Shown piece after piece: positions 33,380 through 43,551 of a DNA stretch of 64,000 nt. Made by a program: the position numbers and the translations under genes. A model generated the notes under the pieces. That model saw only the letters and a list, made by a program, of their open reading frames with translations, did no database searches and was not told the DNA's origin. Position 1 is the stretch's first letter, and every line of letters starts with the position of its first letter. This stretch comes from Humulus lupulus. Lineage: Eukaryota; Streptophyta; Magnoliopsida; Rosales; Cannabaceae. The stretch is taken from positions 31,154,107 through 31,218,106 of the forward strand of contig NC_084802.1 of assembly GCF_963169125.1 (NCBI RefSeq). The letters run 5' to 3'.

Positions 33380-33754
33380 GTAACCATTTGGTACCCTGTG
33401 TTTTTGCAAAGTATCATTTTGGTACCCTCTGTTTTCAATAATGCTCATATGGTACCCTGTATTTTAAAATCGTACATATTTGGTACCCTAAACTTAAATT
33501 TAATTAATAAAATTTTACCAATTTAATCAAACTGCTGTCAATTATGTAAGTTCAAATTTTAAATTTAATTACTTAATTACATATAACTAATGACAGTTTG
33601 ATCATATTGACAAAAATTTATCTATCAAATCTAAGTCTAGGGTATCAAATATGTATAATTTTAAAATACAGGGTACCATATGAGCATTATTGAAAACAGA
33701 GGGTACCAAAATGATACTTTGCAAAAACATAGGGTACCAAATTAGTAAATTCCC
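33380..33754. mobile_element. Foldback (MITE-like) element with ~100-bp inverted arms
   Basis: The left arm from 33390 (GGTACCCTGTGTTTTTGC...) and the right arm ending at 33738 are near-perfect reverse complements over about 100 bp. Each arm contains three or four spaced GGTACCCT words. The centre is AT-rich. No target duplication is clear, so the outer limits are approximate. Confidence 0.7.
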
Positions 33755-35264
33755 ATTTTTCTCTCTTCTAAACTTGTATTTGGTGACCTCTAGTAGCCTA
33801 GTGTTTTGTGTTTTAATTAACTGTATGTCTTAGTTGATTATTTTGATTACGGTTTTTTTAGTTGCCGAGATTGTGTGAAGAGCTTTTCAAGCGTGTTTCT
33901 ATCTAATATGATATCTCTTTTTTTTTTTAAACCAGTTTATTATTTCCATTAATGTTTTCTGAACGGCTCGTATTTCTTGTTCTCTAGCTAGCTTCCTTTA
34001 GTGTTGGTTACGTATTTGTTCTACCATGAGCAACAAGTGTAGTTTAGGTGTATACTATACATATAAGTAGTTACAGCCTTACAAGCAGACTATTTGGTAC
34101 CATGAGTGACAATTAGTTTGGACTTCTCTATTCATCATCTAGTGGTGGTTGGTCAAGTTTGGTCTTATTACTTATTCTTTGGTGGGCATACTTAGATACA
34201 AGAAAACTAAAACATTACAATGCAGTTATTTAAATTAACTATTCTACAATTATTATCATATTCTTAAAACTAGTTATGATGGCTATGGTTCGTTATGATG
34301 GTTTGAATTTCGAAGTGAGTTGTCATTTTGTTCATATCACTCTTAAGGATGTTCTGTTCTGGTTTATTGTGATTCGTTTTGTACTATTTTCTTTACAAGT
34401 TTTCATTATTCAGTATGTTAATAATGTTAATATTTCTCTGATAATCCAATATTATGTAAGTTCACTTGCTGATGGTAATTAATATTCTGCATTTTTTTTA
34501 TTATTTCCTGCACTGGTTGTTCTTAGCTGGTTGGTATTCATTTCTGTTATTTATTCATTCCATCTAGTTTTAATTGCTTAAGTAGCATTTAAATTAAGTT
34601 AGTTATTGTAACTTTTCAAAAAAATTGTTAGTTATTTATTTATCTTTTAATTATTATTATTTTATTTATTTAGTTGTTGGTTGGATTATAAATAAAATTT
34701 AGTTCAGAATTCGCCAAGGTTTAAAATGGCTAGTTTGGGTACTAAGCCTTTTTTATTTGGTGAGGTTAGCTGTAAGCATCAACATTTATATCAAAGCTAC
34801 TTGTAAAATTTTAGACCACTAATTGGGCTAACATATTCTAGGTGTAATTAGGGCTGAGATGTTTTAAGTGTAAACTGGCTGAGGTGTTTCAAATGTAAAA
34901 TCTAACTGGTTCGGAAGCAAGTAATGTTGAATTGTTTAGGAAGTTTGTTAAGGTAGTTTGTGGGCTGAGTATAAATATACCAACAGCTGCCTTAGTAAGG
35001 CATCTGATTATTGTGTTTGGATTGTGGATGAGTAATAACTCTTTGGGAGATATCCAGTTGTCTTGAAGACTTGGATATTTGTAACTCTTTTGGGTGCCAC
35101 CATTGGGGTTTTGTTTTAATAGTTTTCTGTGTAAGACATAAATGGGGTTTTGATTAGAATTTCCAACTTAGGTCACTTGGCTTGAAGCCTTTTTCATTTC
35201 CAGTTGTCTGAATTTTGTACCCACAAATATTGGCAACTTAGGTTGAAATTTTCTCTTTCTCTTA

Positions 35265-35390
35265 TGACAATTCATGTTTTAAGGCATCAGTGGGCATATT
35301 CCTGTGAGAAGGCCAAAGTAGAGTTGGATTACAACTCCAGAAGCTTGAAAGAAGGGCTGGAAGAGGTTTTGCCATATGTACGAAACATTG
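35265..35390 (+). pseudogene. Captured SDR (NAD-dependent epimerase/dehydratase-like) C-terminal fragment
   Basis: The + frame contains LRHQWAYSCEKAKVELDYN, then SRSLKEGLEEVLPYV. This strongly resembles the C-terminal part of plant Rossmann-fold reductases of the farnesol dehydrogenase/DFR-like group. The frame continues to a stop near 35466 but loses family likeness after about 35390. No start, cofactor-binding glycine motif or catalytic YxxxK is present. It is a gene fragment inside the CACTA element. Confidence 0.55.
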
Positions 35391-35977
35391 ATAATGTTTT
35401 CCTCTCTCAACTTGTTATACTGAAGTCTCAAGATCAGAATCAGAAGGTTTTTATTTTTCCTCCTTAAACCACCTTATGAATGAATTATTAATCAACTTGA
35501 ATTTACAGATTGCATTTTTTTGTTAGAGTTCATGTATCACTAGAAATGTAGGCATTAGAATTATCTTGATCAGTTGTATGCAATTCATCATTAGAAAGTT
35601 TGTGAGCCAACTAGAATGTTTGACCTATTTTGACACCTTTAATCTTGACCATATATACCCAAAATTTAATATATAAAGAATTTTTTTACTTATTGTATCA
35701 TTTAATTTTTATTTGATATTAATCTTTTAGGTACAAAATACCTTTTTTATAACACATGATTATAACTCTATCAAAAAAGTATTATCATTACAACAATTTA
35801 GAGTTTCTATTATACATTAAAAAATAGCATTATTTAGAAAGTGTTATTATTGAAAATTTGGGCCAAAATTTTAAGCTAACTTCATGGCTCTTTAAATATT
35901 CACTACAACACTTTAGAGTATCTATCACATTTGGCCTTTTTCTGTAGCAAAACATGCCAGAAGACCATACGACCTAG

Positions 35978-37889
35978 TGTAATGACCCAACTACTCTAGA
36001 CTTTTGGACCATTAATGAAACTATGCATACAAATCCTTACTAAAACTTACATTGCGAAAATACCATAATTTTATTAGGTAACTTGTAAAAATAAGAGTTA
36101 CTTACAAAATATCAAGAAGGATATGGGATCCCATTGTCTTAAAAACAAAACATAATTTAAAATAAAAGAGTTACATAGAAAGTGCGGAAAAATTACACAT
36201 AAACCCATAAATAAAAGACTACATCCTCGAAATCGAACTCTCGACTCCTTGAATCCATTCACCATCGATACACAATCTCCAAGCATCCACGAACCTTACC
36301 GCCACTAAAAGCTATTTTCCTGCACATATAAACAAAAGGAATGAGCCTAATGCCCAGCAAGGAAAATCTAACACATACTTCATATACATAAATTCCATAA
36401 GAAACATAAAGACATAACATAACACTTATTACATACACATACTATAATGGCCATTAATTCTTGGGGTCCCATAGACAAAACAAGTCATATGCCCAAGAGA
36501 TTAGTGGGGTCCTACTAGCTAAGTAGGTCATATGCCCATAATCTATTTGGGGTCTTGTTAGTCATATGGGTCATATGCCCAAGCCTACATACATACATAC
36601 ATATCATAACACATTTAATAACATAAAACATAAGATAACATAAGCATGTAACATATAGATTATATCCTATTCTCCTTACCAAAGTTACCGGGATAAGAGG
36701 ACAGCATTGGGACTTTTGGAACACTCCTAAAACCATATATAACAGGGTGAGTAGATTGAAGAAAAAGTAATGAAAAGAATGGAAGGAATGGAATGACTAA
36801 ACCTTTGAGAAACATACTTACCAAAAACTTATGAGCAAGTTCTTAGATTTCCTAACCAAAATAAGAATGAGGTTAGAAGACTGAGTAGAAGACTATGAGA
36901 AAGAAAATAACATAAAACCAATGAACTAGAGTGTGGAAATACCTTGAAGACTTGTAGACCAATCTAAACCTCGAACTGAAATACTATAGAACCTTACTTC
37001 CCAAAGTGTTTGATAAGCTTATAATGATCAAGCTTATGATTCCCCAACCCAGGTGTTTACACTCTCACACTCACTTAGCACTTGCAGCTTCTGAACTTAG
37101 AGCAAAAGATGAATAATGGCTGGGTACTAGGTCCTATTTATAGAGTTTAGGAATGAAAGGATCTAAATTTTACTTGAATAAAAATAATAGCTTTTTAGGT
37201 GAAAATAATTTGAATAATCGTTCAGCAAAGGCTGAAGACTCGTTCAAAAAGGTGCTGGACTTATCAAGAGGTTGAATGGCTGAAAGGAAAAAGAATTCAA
37301 AAACTTTTGAAATATACTGAAGGAGGCGATATATCGCCCCCTGTAGGCGATATATCGCCTGGGCCAGTATGCCCGAGGCTGTCGTGCATCGTCTCGTGTT
37401 TTCCGTATCTACGTGCTGCGATATATCGCCCCCTATAGCTGCGATATATCGGCACACACTGATTAATTAAACACGAAATTACACATTTTTAGCTAAGTTT
37501 GAATGAAGTAAACAGCCTTGACTAAGCCCTCAACGTATTCAAAGCTGCTGACTGACCTTATAGCATTCAAACTTTACTCCTTAATAAATTTAATCCTCAA
37601 AATTCTTAATCCTTAATCACCCATTCATAACATGTGCTTAAAATCCTATTGGTCCTTATCTAAACCTTATAGTATAATAAATATTATTCTTAATAACAGT
37701 TATATAATCAAACCTTAGGTTAACATTAATATTCTTAAACTATAGGTTAAACTTATAAAATCTATAAGTACTACTATGAGTGTCCAAATAATTCCCGGTC
37801 TGAACCAAAAATCCACAGTTACAAAGATAATACCATAAATACTATAATACTACTATCTAACTAGCTAAGTAAAGTTCTTGGACTCTACA
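35978..37889 (-). repeat. Solo LTR of family L1, TSD CCTAG
   Basis: TGTAATGACCC...GACTCTACA, 1912 bp, flanked by CCTAG on both sides (35973-35977 and 37890-37894). TATA on the minus strand is near 37131-37145. It carries two exact GGCGATATATCGCC palindromes (37325-37338, 37346-37359) and related copies at 37418 and 37441. It is inserted in the CACTA element after that element formed. Confidence 0.88.
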
Positions 37890-38112
37890 CCTAGGTCATC
37901 ATCGCCTCCTCTGATCAGTACTCGGGCTTCTCCGATCAGTGTTCTACACCTCTGATTATCCCCTCCACCATCATCCATGGCAGTTACATAGTCGTCATCC
38001 ATCACTCCTTTGTTTTCTAGGTTTGTTTGTTTCTTTTTCATTCTATTTAATCCCTTAATTTATAACAATTTCATATTTATAGATTTGTAAATTGATTATT
38101 AATCTAACTTGA

Positions 38113-38472
38113 TTTGGGGATGATTCCAAAGTTGTTGCCCAATAGATCAAAACGCCGCTCGATCTCAGGCCAGCCTTCTTCTGACTCAGAGAAAGTTTTC
38201 CTCTCGTTCACGAATTTGAGTCCCTTGAAGATGCGGGTGGTGTCAGCGGACATGTTCTAAATCTGATGATCTATCTGAGTGGACTTGGCCGAGTCCCGTT
38301 TCCTTCTGTTTTGAACCACAGCCGAGTCGTCTCCGACATCGAGCGTGATTTCTACGCATTTTTCTTCGTCCATGAAACTCCCGGTGCCACTGGTGCTTCC
38401 AGTCTCTAACCACGATTTGTAATTATTTTTACTTTGATTTTCTTGAATCTCCATTAAATTTGATCCTGTCAA
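38113..38472 (-). pseudogene. Captured N-terminal fragment of a respiratory burst oxidase (RBOH) gene
   Basis: The minus-strand frame starts with ATG (38472, or 38454 as the more natural start) and contains CVEITLDVGDDSAVV. After an in-frame stop at 38257 it continues with KGLKFVNE and GWPEIERRFDLL. In order and spacing these match the cytosolic N-terminus of plant NADPH oxidases, ahead of the EF-hands. Nothing of the EF-hand, membrane or FAD/NADPH domains is present. Likeness ends near 38113, probably at an exon or capture border. The identification is from memory of the family pattern. Confidence 0.6.
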
Positions 38473-38626
38473 ACACTAACAGCTACTTTGGATAAAAAAT
38501 TTAATTAGAGCGAAATTGATGTGTAGTCAGATAAAAACTAATCATTAAAAAATACTATATTTTTATATCCTCCTGGCAAATTAATTGACTTGTTCTTAAT
38601 AATTTTTTATTCACCTAAATCGATTT

Positions 38627-39606
38627 GTGGAGGAGTACACAGATATTGCCTCAAGAAAAAGTGACCTTGAGAGAACTGAACTTCAGAAGGAAAAAACTGG
38701 GGTATTTAGTGGTTGCTATGCAAGAAATCCAGTTAATGGAGAAGCGATCCCCATATGGGTGGCAAATTATGTATTAGGAAGGTGTGTTCTTCTGGGTTCT
38801 TTATAAATATTTTACCAATTCACACAAAAATATACACTTCTTGTGTTGCAGAATTTACATCTTTAAGCTATTTAGAATTAGAATTGCATGGTTGGGCTAC
38901 TTCATTTTGGTGCAACATCTTTGTTAGTAAAAAATAGTTCTAAAATTTTGAACATTTGGAGGGCTTATTACATGTGATTATCAAAGATAATTTACTGACG
39001 CAGTTATGTAACAGGTGGTTTGTCAATAAACTGAAGTTTATGTTCATTGGTTGGTTCAAACAACTCTAGCTCCCATAGATAATATATGCTTTACTTGCCT
39101 CAAACATGTCGTTCTATAGGTGAACTATAAGCTGAGGGATTGGCTCTTTGCTCGGCAACGCTATTGGGGGGAACCTATTCCTCTTATTTTCTTGGATGTA
39201 ATCATGTAACTGGTGAGAGTGTTCCCCTTTCTGAAACTGAGTTGGATGATTTTACTCCGACTGGAACAAGGGAGCCTCCACTCTCAAAAGCAAAGTCTTG
39301 GGTATGCGTAATTCATATGCCCATTTTTTTTTAAAGTTTCTTTTTGATGACCTACGGGAGAGACTTGCATTTTGTAACTTTACAAGTTGCATGCAAAATT
39401 TTTGAATTAGTTGTTCAATAACAAGACACGTTAGTTTATTATCATTGTTTTAGAAATAATTTTGCATTTATTTTTTCTGAGTGCCTTCAGAATTCAAATC
39501 CCTTGACTTTTATCACTTATTTTCAGGTTAAAACCACAGTTCCTTTATCTGGAAAACCTGCTCAACGTGAAACAAGCACAATGCCATAGTGGGCTGGTTC
39601 TTGCTG
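38627..39606 (+). pseudogene. Captured leucyl-tRNA synthetase fragment (organellar/bacterial type), three exons with introns
   Basis: Three exon-like blocks with splice borders are kept. Block a (38627-38781) reads [20 protein letters not shown], then [21 protein letters not shown], and ends at donor AAG|GTGTGT. Block b (39121-39300) has KLRDWLFARQRYWGEPIP and DDFTPTGT-EPPLSKAKSW, with a 1-nt frameshift and a short deletion between them. Block c (39527-39606) follows TTTTCAG and has RETSTMP-WAGSCW, with TAG in place of Gln. These belong to the editing/catalytic-core part of bacterial-type LeuRS, as in plant organelle enzymes. Retained introns show capture from genomic DNA. The fragment is not functional. 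Confidence 0.82.
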
Positions 39607-40451
39607 GTAGCATTTTCTTTTCCAATCTATAGTAGCTAGCCTTTTGTTGTTGTTCTCAACTGTAACACATTTAGCCTCAATCACAATTTAGTTGCTTGAA
39701 AAAATTACTGCTGCTTTGTTTCTGTCTGTAAAAGTTATCCTGACTCTATCGGAAATTATTGCCTGGATCTGCCTAAACTTTCAGAAATCTGAACAATACA
39801 AGATGTAAATAGTTTGTTGTATTACACCTTAACTATGAAGAACTTTCCCTACATTTGATGTTTCCTTCTCATAGACTAAGTGAAATTGGTTTTACCACAT
39901 TCATATTTACCTTCCGTATTTTTCTTTGTTGAATTCAAATCTTATGCGTTTCTAAGAAGGGTTCAGGTAGTGTTTATTACTTCTGTAAGTTCATAATCCA
40001 TCTCACGCACCAATTAAATTGACAAAATAGACTTTATCTTTCTAGATGACCATTTCAAGAATCTATTACTTGCATTTGTCTTTTTGTTGAATTTTACTCC
40101 TTTTTGTGCTTGAGAGACCACTAGAATTGAAGGGATGGCTCTAAGCTTTTAAACTGCAATCACTATAGTATGTTTCTTCAAAGAGTTAATCCTTTTCACT
40201 TACTCATGGATTGGTTGTGGCTTGAAATACTTGGAACCAATTAAGATGTGAAAATATTCATTTCTAGGTACTATTTGAGAGATAAAGCGAGAGGAAAACA
40301 GAGGAAGAAACTTGTTCATTGGTTCAACAAAGCTTGTTTTTTTTTCTTTTTCATAGAAATATACTGTGGCATTTTTTTTCTTTCATTATGTTATATTTGG
40401 ATCATCATATGAAAATGTTGATATATTGAGTTGTTGCTTTTAGACATAAAA

Positions 40452-40582
40452 TCATTGTTTTGCTTGCTGATTTTAGAAATTTGAGTCTTCAATAAAAGCC
40501 TAAGGTATACTTTCACTCATTGTTTTGCTTGCTGATTTTAGAAATTTGAGTCTTCAATAAAAGCCTAAGGTATACTTTCACT
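40452..40582 (+). repeat. 65-bp tandem duplication
   Basis: CATTGTTTTGCTTGCTGATT and the following 45 bp are repeated once, with no visible difference, inside the AT-rich right half of the CACTA element. A recent event by its identity. Confidence 0.85.
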
Positions 40583-42655
40583 CAGATTTTCCTAAGGTAT
40601 AAAAGGCACATACATATTTAGATGGATACTGTAATTTCACAAGCTCAAGTAACATTTGGTTCTCTGTTCTTTGGTTTTTCATGTATATGAGGATTTCTCG
40701 AAAAAAAAATTATTTTGGTTTGATAGAACTACCTGGTGCAACATCAGTAGATGCTTAAGGTGAGGCCCAATATTTAACCAATGAGATGTTCAAGAAAGCA
40801 TTTCTGAGATTTTCAACAACTTTCTTTTGATAGGAAAATCAGAGGTCAGTATATTGAACTATGATTATCTTTCTATGATGGTTTAAGATTCTCTTATTGT
40901 ATATAAGGTGAACATATGCATGTTCTCATCTGCATCTGTACAAGCCCACAAAGATAGTTTATGTTTGCTAGTGCTTTTCTTGGAATTTTCTTTGATAATG
41001 TAATCACGTGAACAAAATTCTGCTATGGTTCTAAACTTGATTCCAAATACAGTAGTCCTGTCTTGCATTATCTGAAGCTCTAGAACCAAGCTCAAGATAA
41101 GGATGAGAAACTTAATTGGTAGATACTCTAAATTTTCATTTTGACTTCAGATAGAAGTACCATGATTTTGAATAAACTGCATATAAAATTGGTATAAGAC
41201 CTTGTAATATTTTATTGTTGATAGTAGATTGAAAAAGATTGCCCTCTTATTGTGTTGTTCTTGATTTTTTTGTTTGTTTGTGTTCTCTGATTTGATCTTG
41301 TTTTGAGGTTTTGAGGCAAAATGGCCTTACCTTTACTTAGCATGGCTGCTGAAATTAGCTTTACTTAGCATGGCTTCAAATTTATATATTTGTTCTTTGA
41401 TTATAAGCCCTATTTATTTATAAAACAATTTGCACCTTCTTGTTGATTAAGATTCTAGCACCTATATATGGAGGTTTCACTTAGCTCTCTTCCTAGATAA
41501 AAGAGCCTAAGTTGTGGAGTATTACTAACATATTGGATTTATTGCATTGCAATTTAATATTTTTATGATCATGATTTTTTGTAGCTTTTGTGTTGTAAAG
41601 ACTATTGTTTCTCTGTTCTTCATCAATTGAATTGAATCCTTTAGTGCATAAATTATCTATAAATGATTTTATTACTACAAAATTTATCTATTAAGTGGTA
41701 GCTGATAGATCTGATATGGTTTGCTATGAGTCTGTTAGTCTTACTCTAATTTTTAGCTCATTACAAGTGTTGAATCATAAATATTCAACACTTGCATATA
41801 TTTCGATAAAGTTTAGTTCATTCATTCTCTATTCTCTCTAATGATATGTGCACACAAACATTTTACACATGACATGCCTTTTTAAACCAGTGAATAATTT
41901 TTTTGTTAGAAGTAGTAGATTCTTTCTTGACTGGTTATTTTTTTTACTAGTATAAATGCTTGTATTAACCGATATGCAATCCAAGATTATGATAGTATTG
42001 TTGACTATTTTAGATGAATGGTATGATATTTTATGACCTCATTAGTTTTTCTTTTATGTTTTATTTACCATATTCAACAAGTGAAGTGCAAAAGAAAATC
42101 TGATTTGGAAGGCTTTGGTGTGCTGACATTTGGAAGATCATGAATTCCTACTTTTACTAGATAATAACAATAAAATATTTATTTGTTTATTTTGCAGATG
42201 TGACAAGTGAAATAGAAAAGGATACTTAATTTTGAAGGCTTTGTGTTGGGCAGCTGTAGAATATTTTGTGCTGAAAGTAGTAACTTTTCAATATGTTGAA
42301 ATATTTAAGACTACTTGAATACTTAAAGAACACTTTGTTGTTGATGACAGTGTTGAATGTTTTAAACTAATTTTTGGATTGTTAATACAATGTTGAATGT
42401 TTTTACTTTTTGTTATTTGAAAATCAAGTTCATTTGATGATGCTAGTATATATTGGAAAGCTAATTTTAATTATATAAATAAAAAATAAAAATATAATAG
42501 AATAAATTTGTGTTATATAAATGAATATATAATGAGAATTTAAACTTATCTAAATATTAAAATAATACGAAAAATGTGTTATAATATCTATTACAATAAC
42601 ACTTTTTATAAGTAAAGAATTTTGTTATGCAAACTTCATTATATAATACAAAAAA

Positions 42656-42717
42656 TGTGTTATACTAAAGTGTAGTATAACACAAAAAATGTGTTATACT
42701 AAAGTGTAGTATAACAC
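42656..42717. repeat. 34-bp subterminal repeat of the CACTA element
   Basis: TGTGTTATACTAAAGTGTAG plus ATAACACAAAAAA occurs twice (42656, 42690). Each unit is itself palindromic (GTGTTATACT/AGTATAACAC). Related GTGTTAT words are scattered to 42940. CACTA subterminal repeats typically bind the transposase. Confidence 0.7.
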
Positions 42718-43551
42718 AAATTTATAAGTATTGAAATGTGTTATATAATCTACTATAAATAATATAATTAAACACTTATCTATTTATTAAAATAACACAG
42801 AAAGTGTGTTATCGTTGGCAGTATAATAACACATCTGTATAACAATGATAAAGTGTTATGTAAAATACTCTGACCTACGATAACATAGTCGGTCTTAACA
42901 CATCAAAAAGTGTTATGGTATGTTTTGATAACACATTTTTGGTCTTTTTAAAAGCATTTTTTCTTGTAGTGTATACTACCAAGTTCCCAAGATATAAGTA
43001 TGTGCTAGTCCGTAGAGTAAGCTGGTAATGAACAAATCAAATGACTTGAATAATATAATCAGTTAGAATACTAACCACTCAAAATTGCAATTGAATTGAC
43101 CTATGGTCAACTTTATGATATGACTATATTAGATAATAATAGTACATTTACTTATCTATCTAAGTCACTATCAGCCCAGTCTGATGTAACAAATACATCT
43201 AATCTTATCTACTTTGCTAATGTTTTGGAATAGAACATAACACTACAATGTGTAAGTAGATCATATCATAGATTGGCAAGTCAATGTAAATCTTGTGCAC
43301 TGACTAATCTTAGGACTGACTTATTTTTTAACATATAATCATATTTATATTCCACTGTGATTACGTCACTATAAATATGATTAACTATATGCTCGGAATT
43401 TAATAGAAGTTTATATTAAACAAATAATCATGAAAATAAAATATGTGAGCAAAGTGATTGACCAAGTCAAAAAATGATTTATATTCTTTTATTGATAATA
43501 AAATGGGATTACAAAGAAATTGGGTTTTAATTAGGGCATAAAAACCCAACA

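Larger units (their letters stand above)
31877..42971. mobile_element. CACTA (En/Spm-type) transposon, 11.1 kb, TSD TAT, carrying host gene fragments
   Basis: The left end CACTACACCAAATA (31877) and the right end, CACTACAAGAAAAA on the minus strand (from 42971), are CACTA termini. TAT flanks both sides (31874-31876 and 42972-42974), the 3-bp duplication typical of the superfamily. Short direct and inverted repeats built on TGTGTTATA lie near the right end (42530-42960), as expected for subterminal repeats. I find no transposase, so it is probably non-autonomous. It holds fragments of at least three plant genes, a tetranucleotide array, a foldback element and a solo L1 LTR. The rest (32500-33120, 33760-35200, 39610-42500) is AT-rich with nothing I recognise. 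Confidence 0.85.
31266..43551 (-). repeat. Copia-3 3' LTR, split by the CACTA transposon
   Basis: On the minus strand the LTR starts TGTTGGGTTTTTATGCCC at 43551, just after the polypurine tract GCAAGCGGGAGCT. It runs down to 42972, is interrupted by the CACTA element, and resumes at 31876 to about 31266. Total length is near 1.2 kb. The lower boundary is approximate because no CA end or TSD is clear. The AT-rich sequence of 31266-31876 holds no gene. Confidence 0.6.

Noticed and set aside
33080..33383. Several open frames on both strands coding His/Tyr/Ile or Met/Tyr/Val/Cys repeats
   Set aside because: They are translations of the (CATA)n microsatellite; a tetranucleotide repeat is open in several frames by chance.
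35204..39606. Functional host genes (SDR reductase, RBOH, leucyl-tRNA synthetase)
   Set aside because: Each is a short piece without start or end of the protein, has frameshifts or stops, and lies inside CACTA ends.
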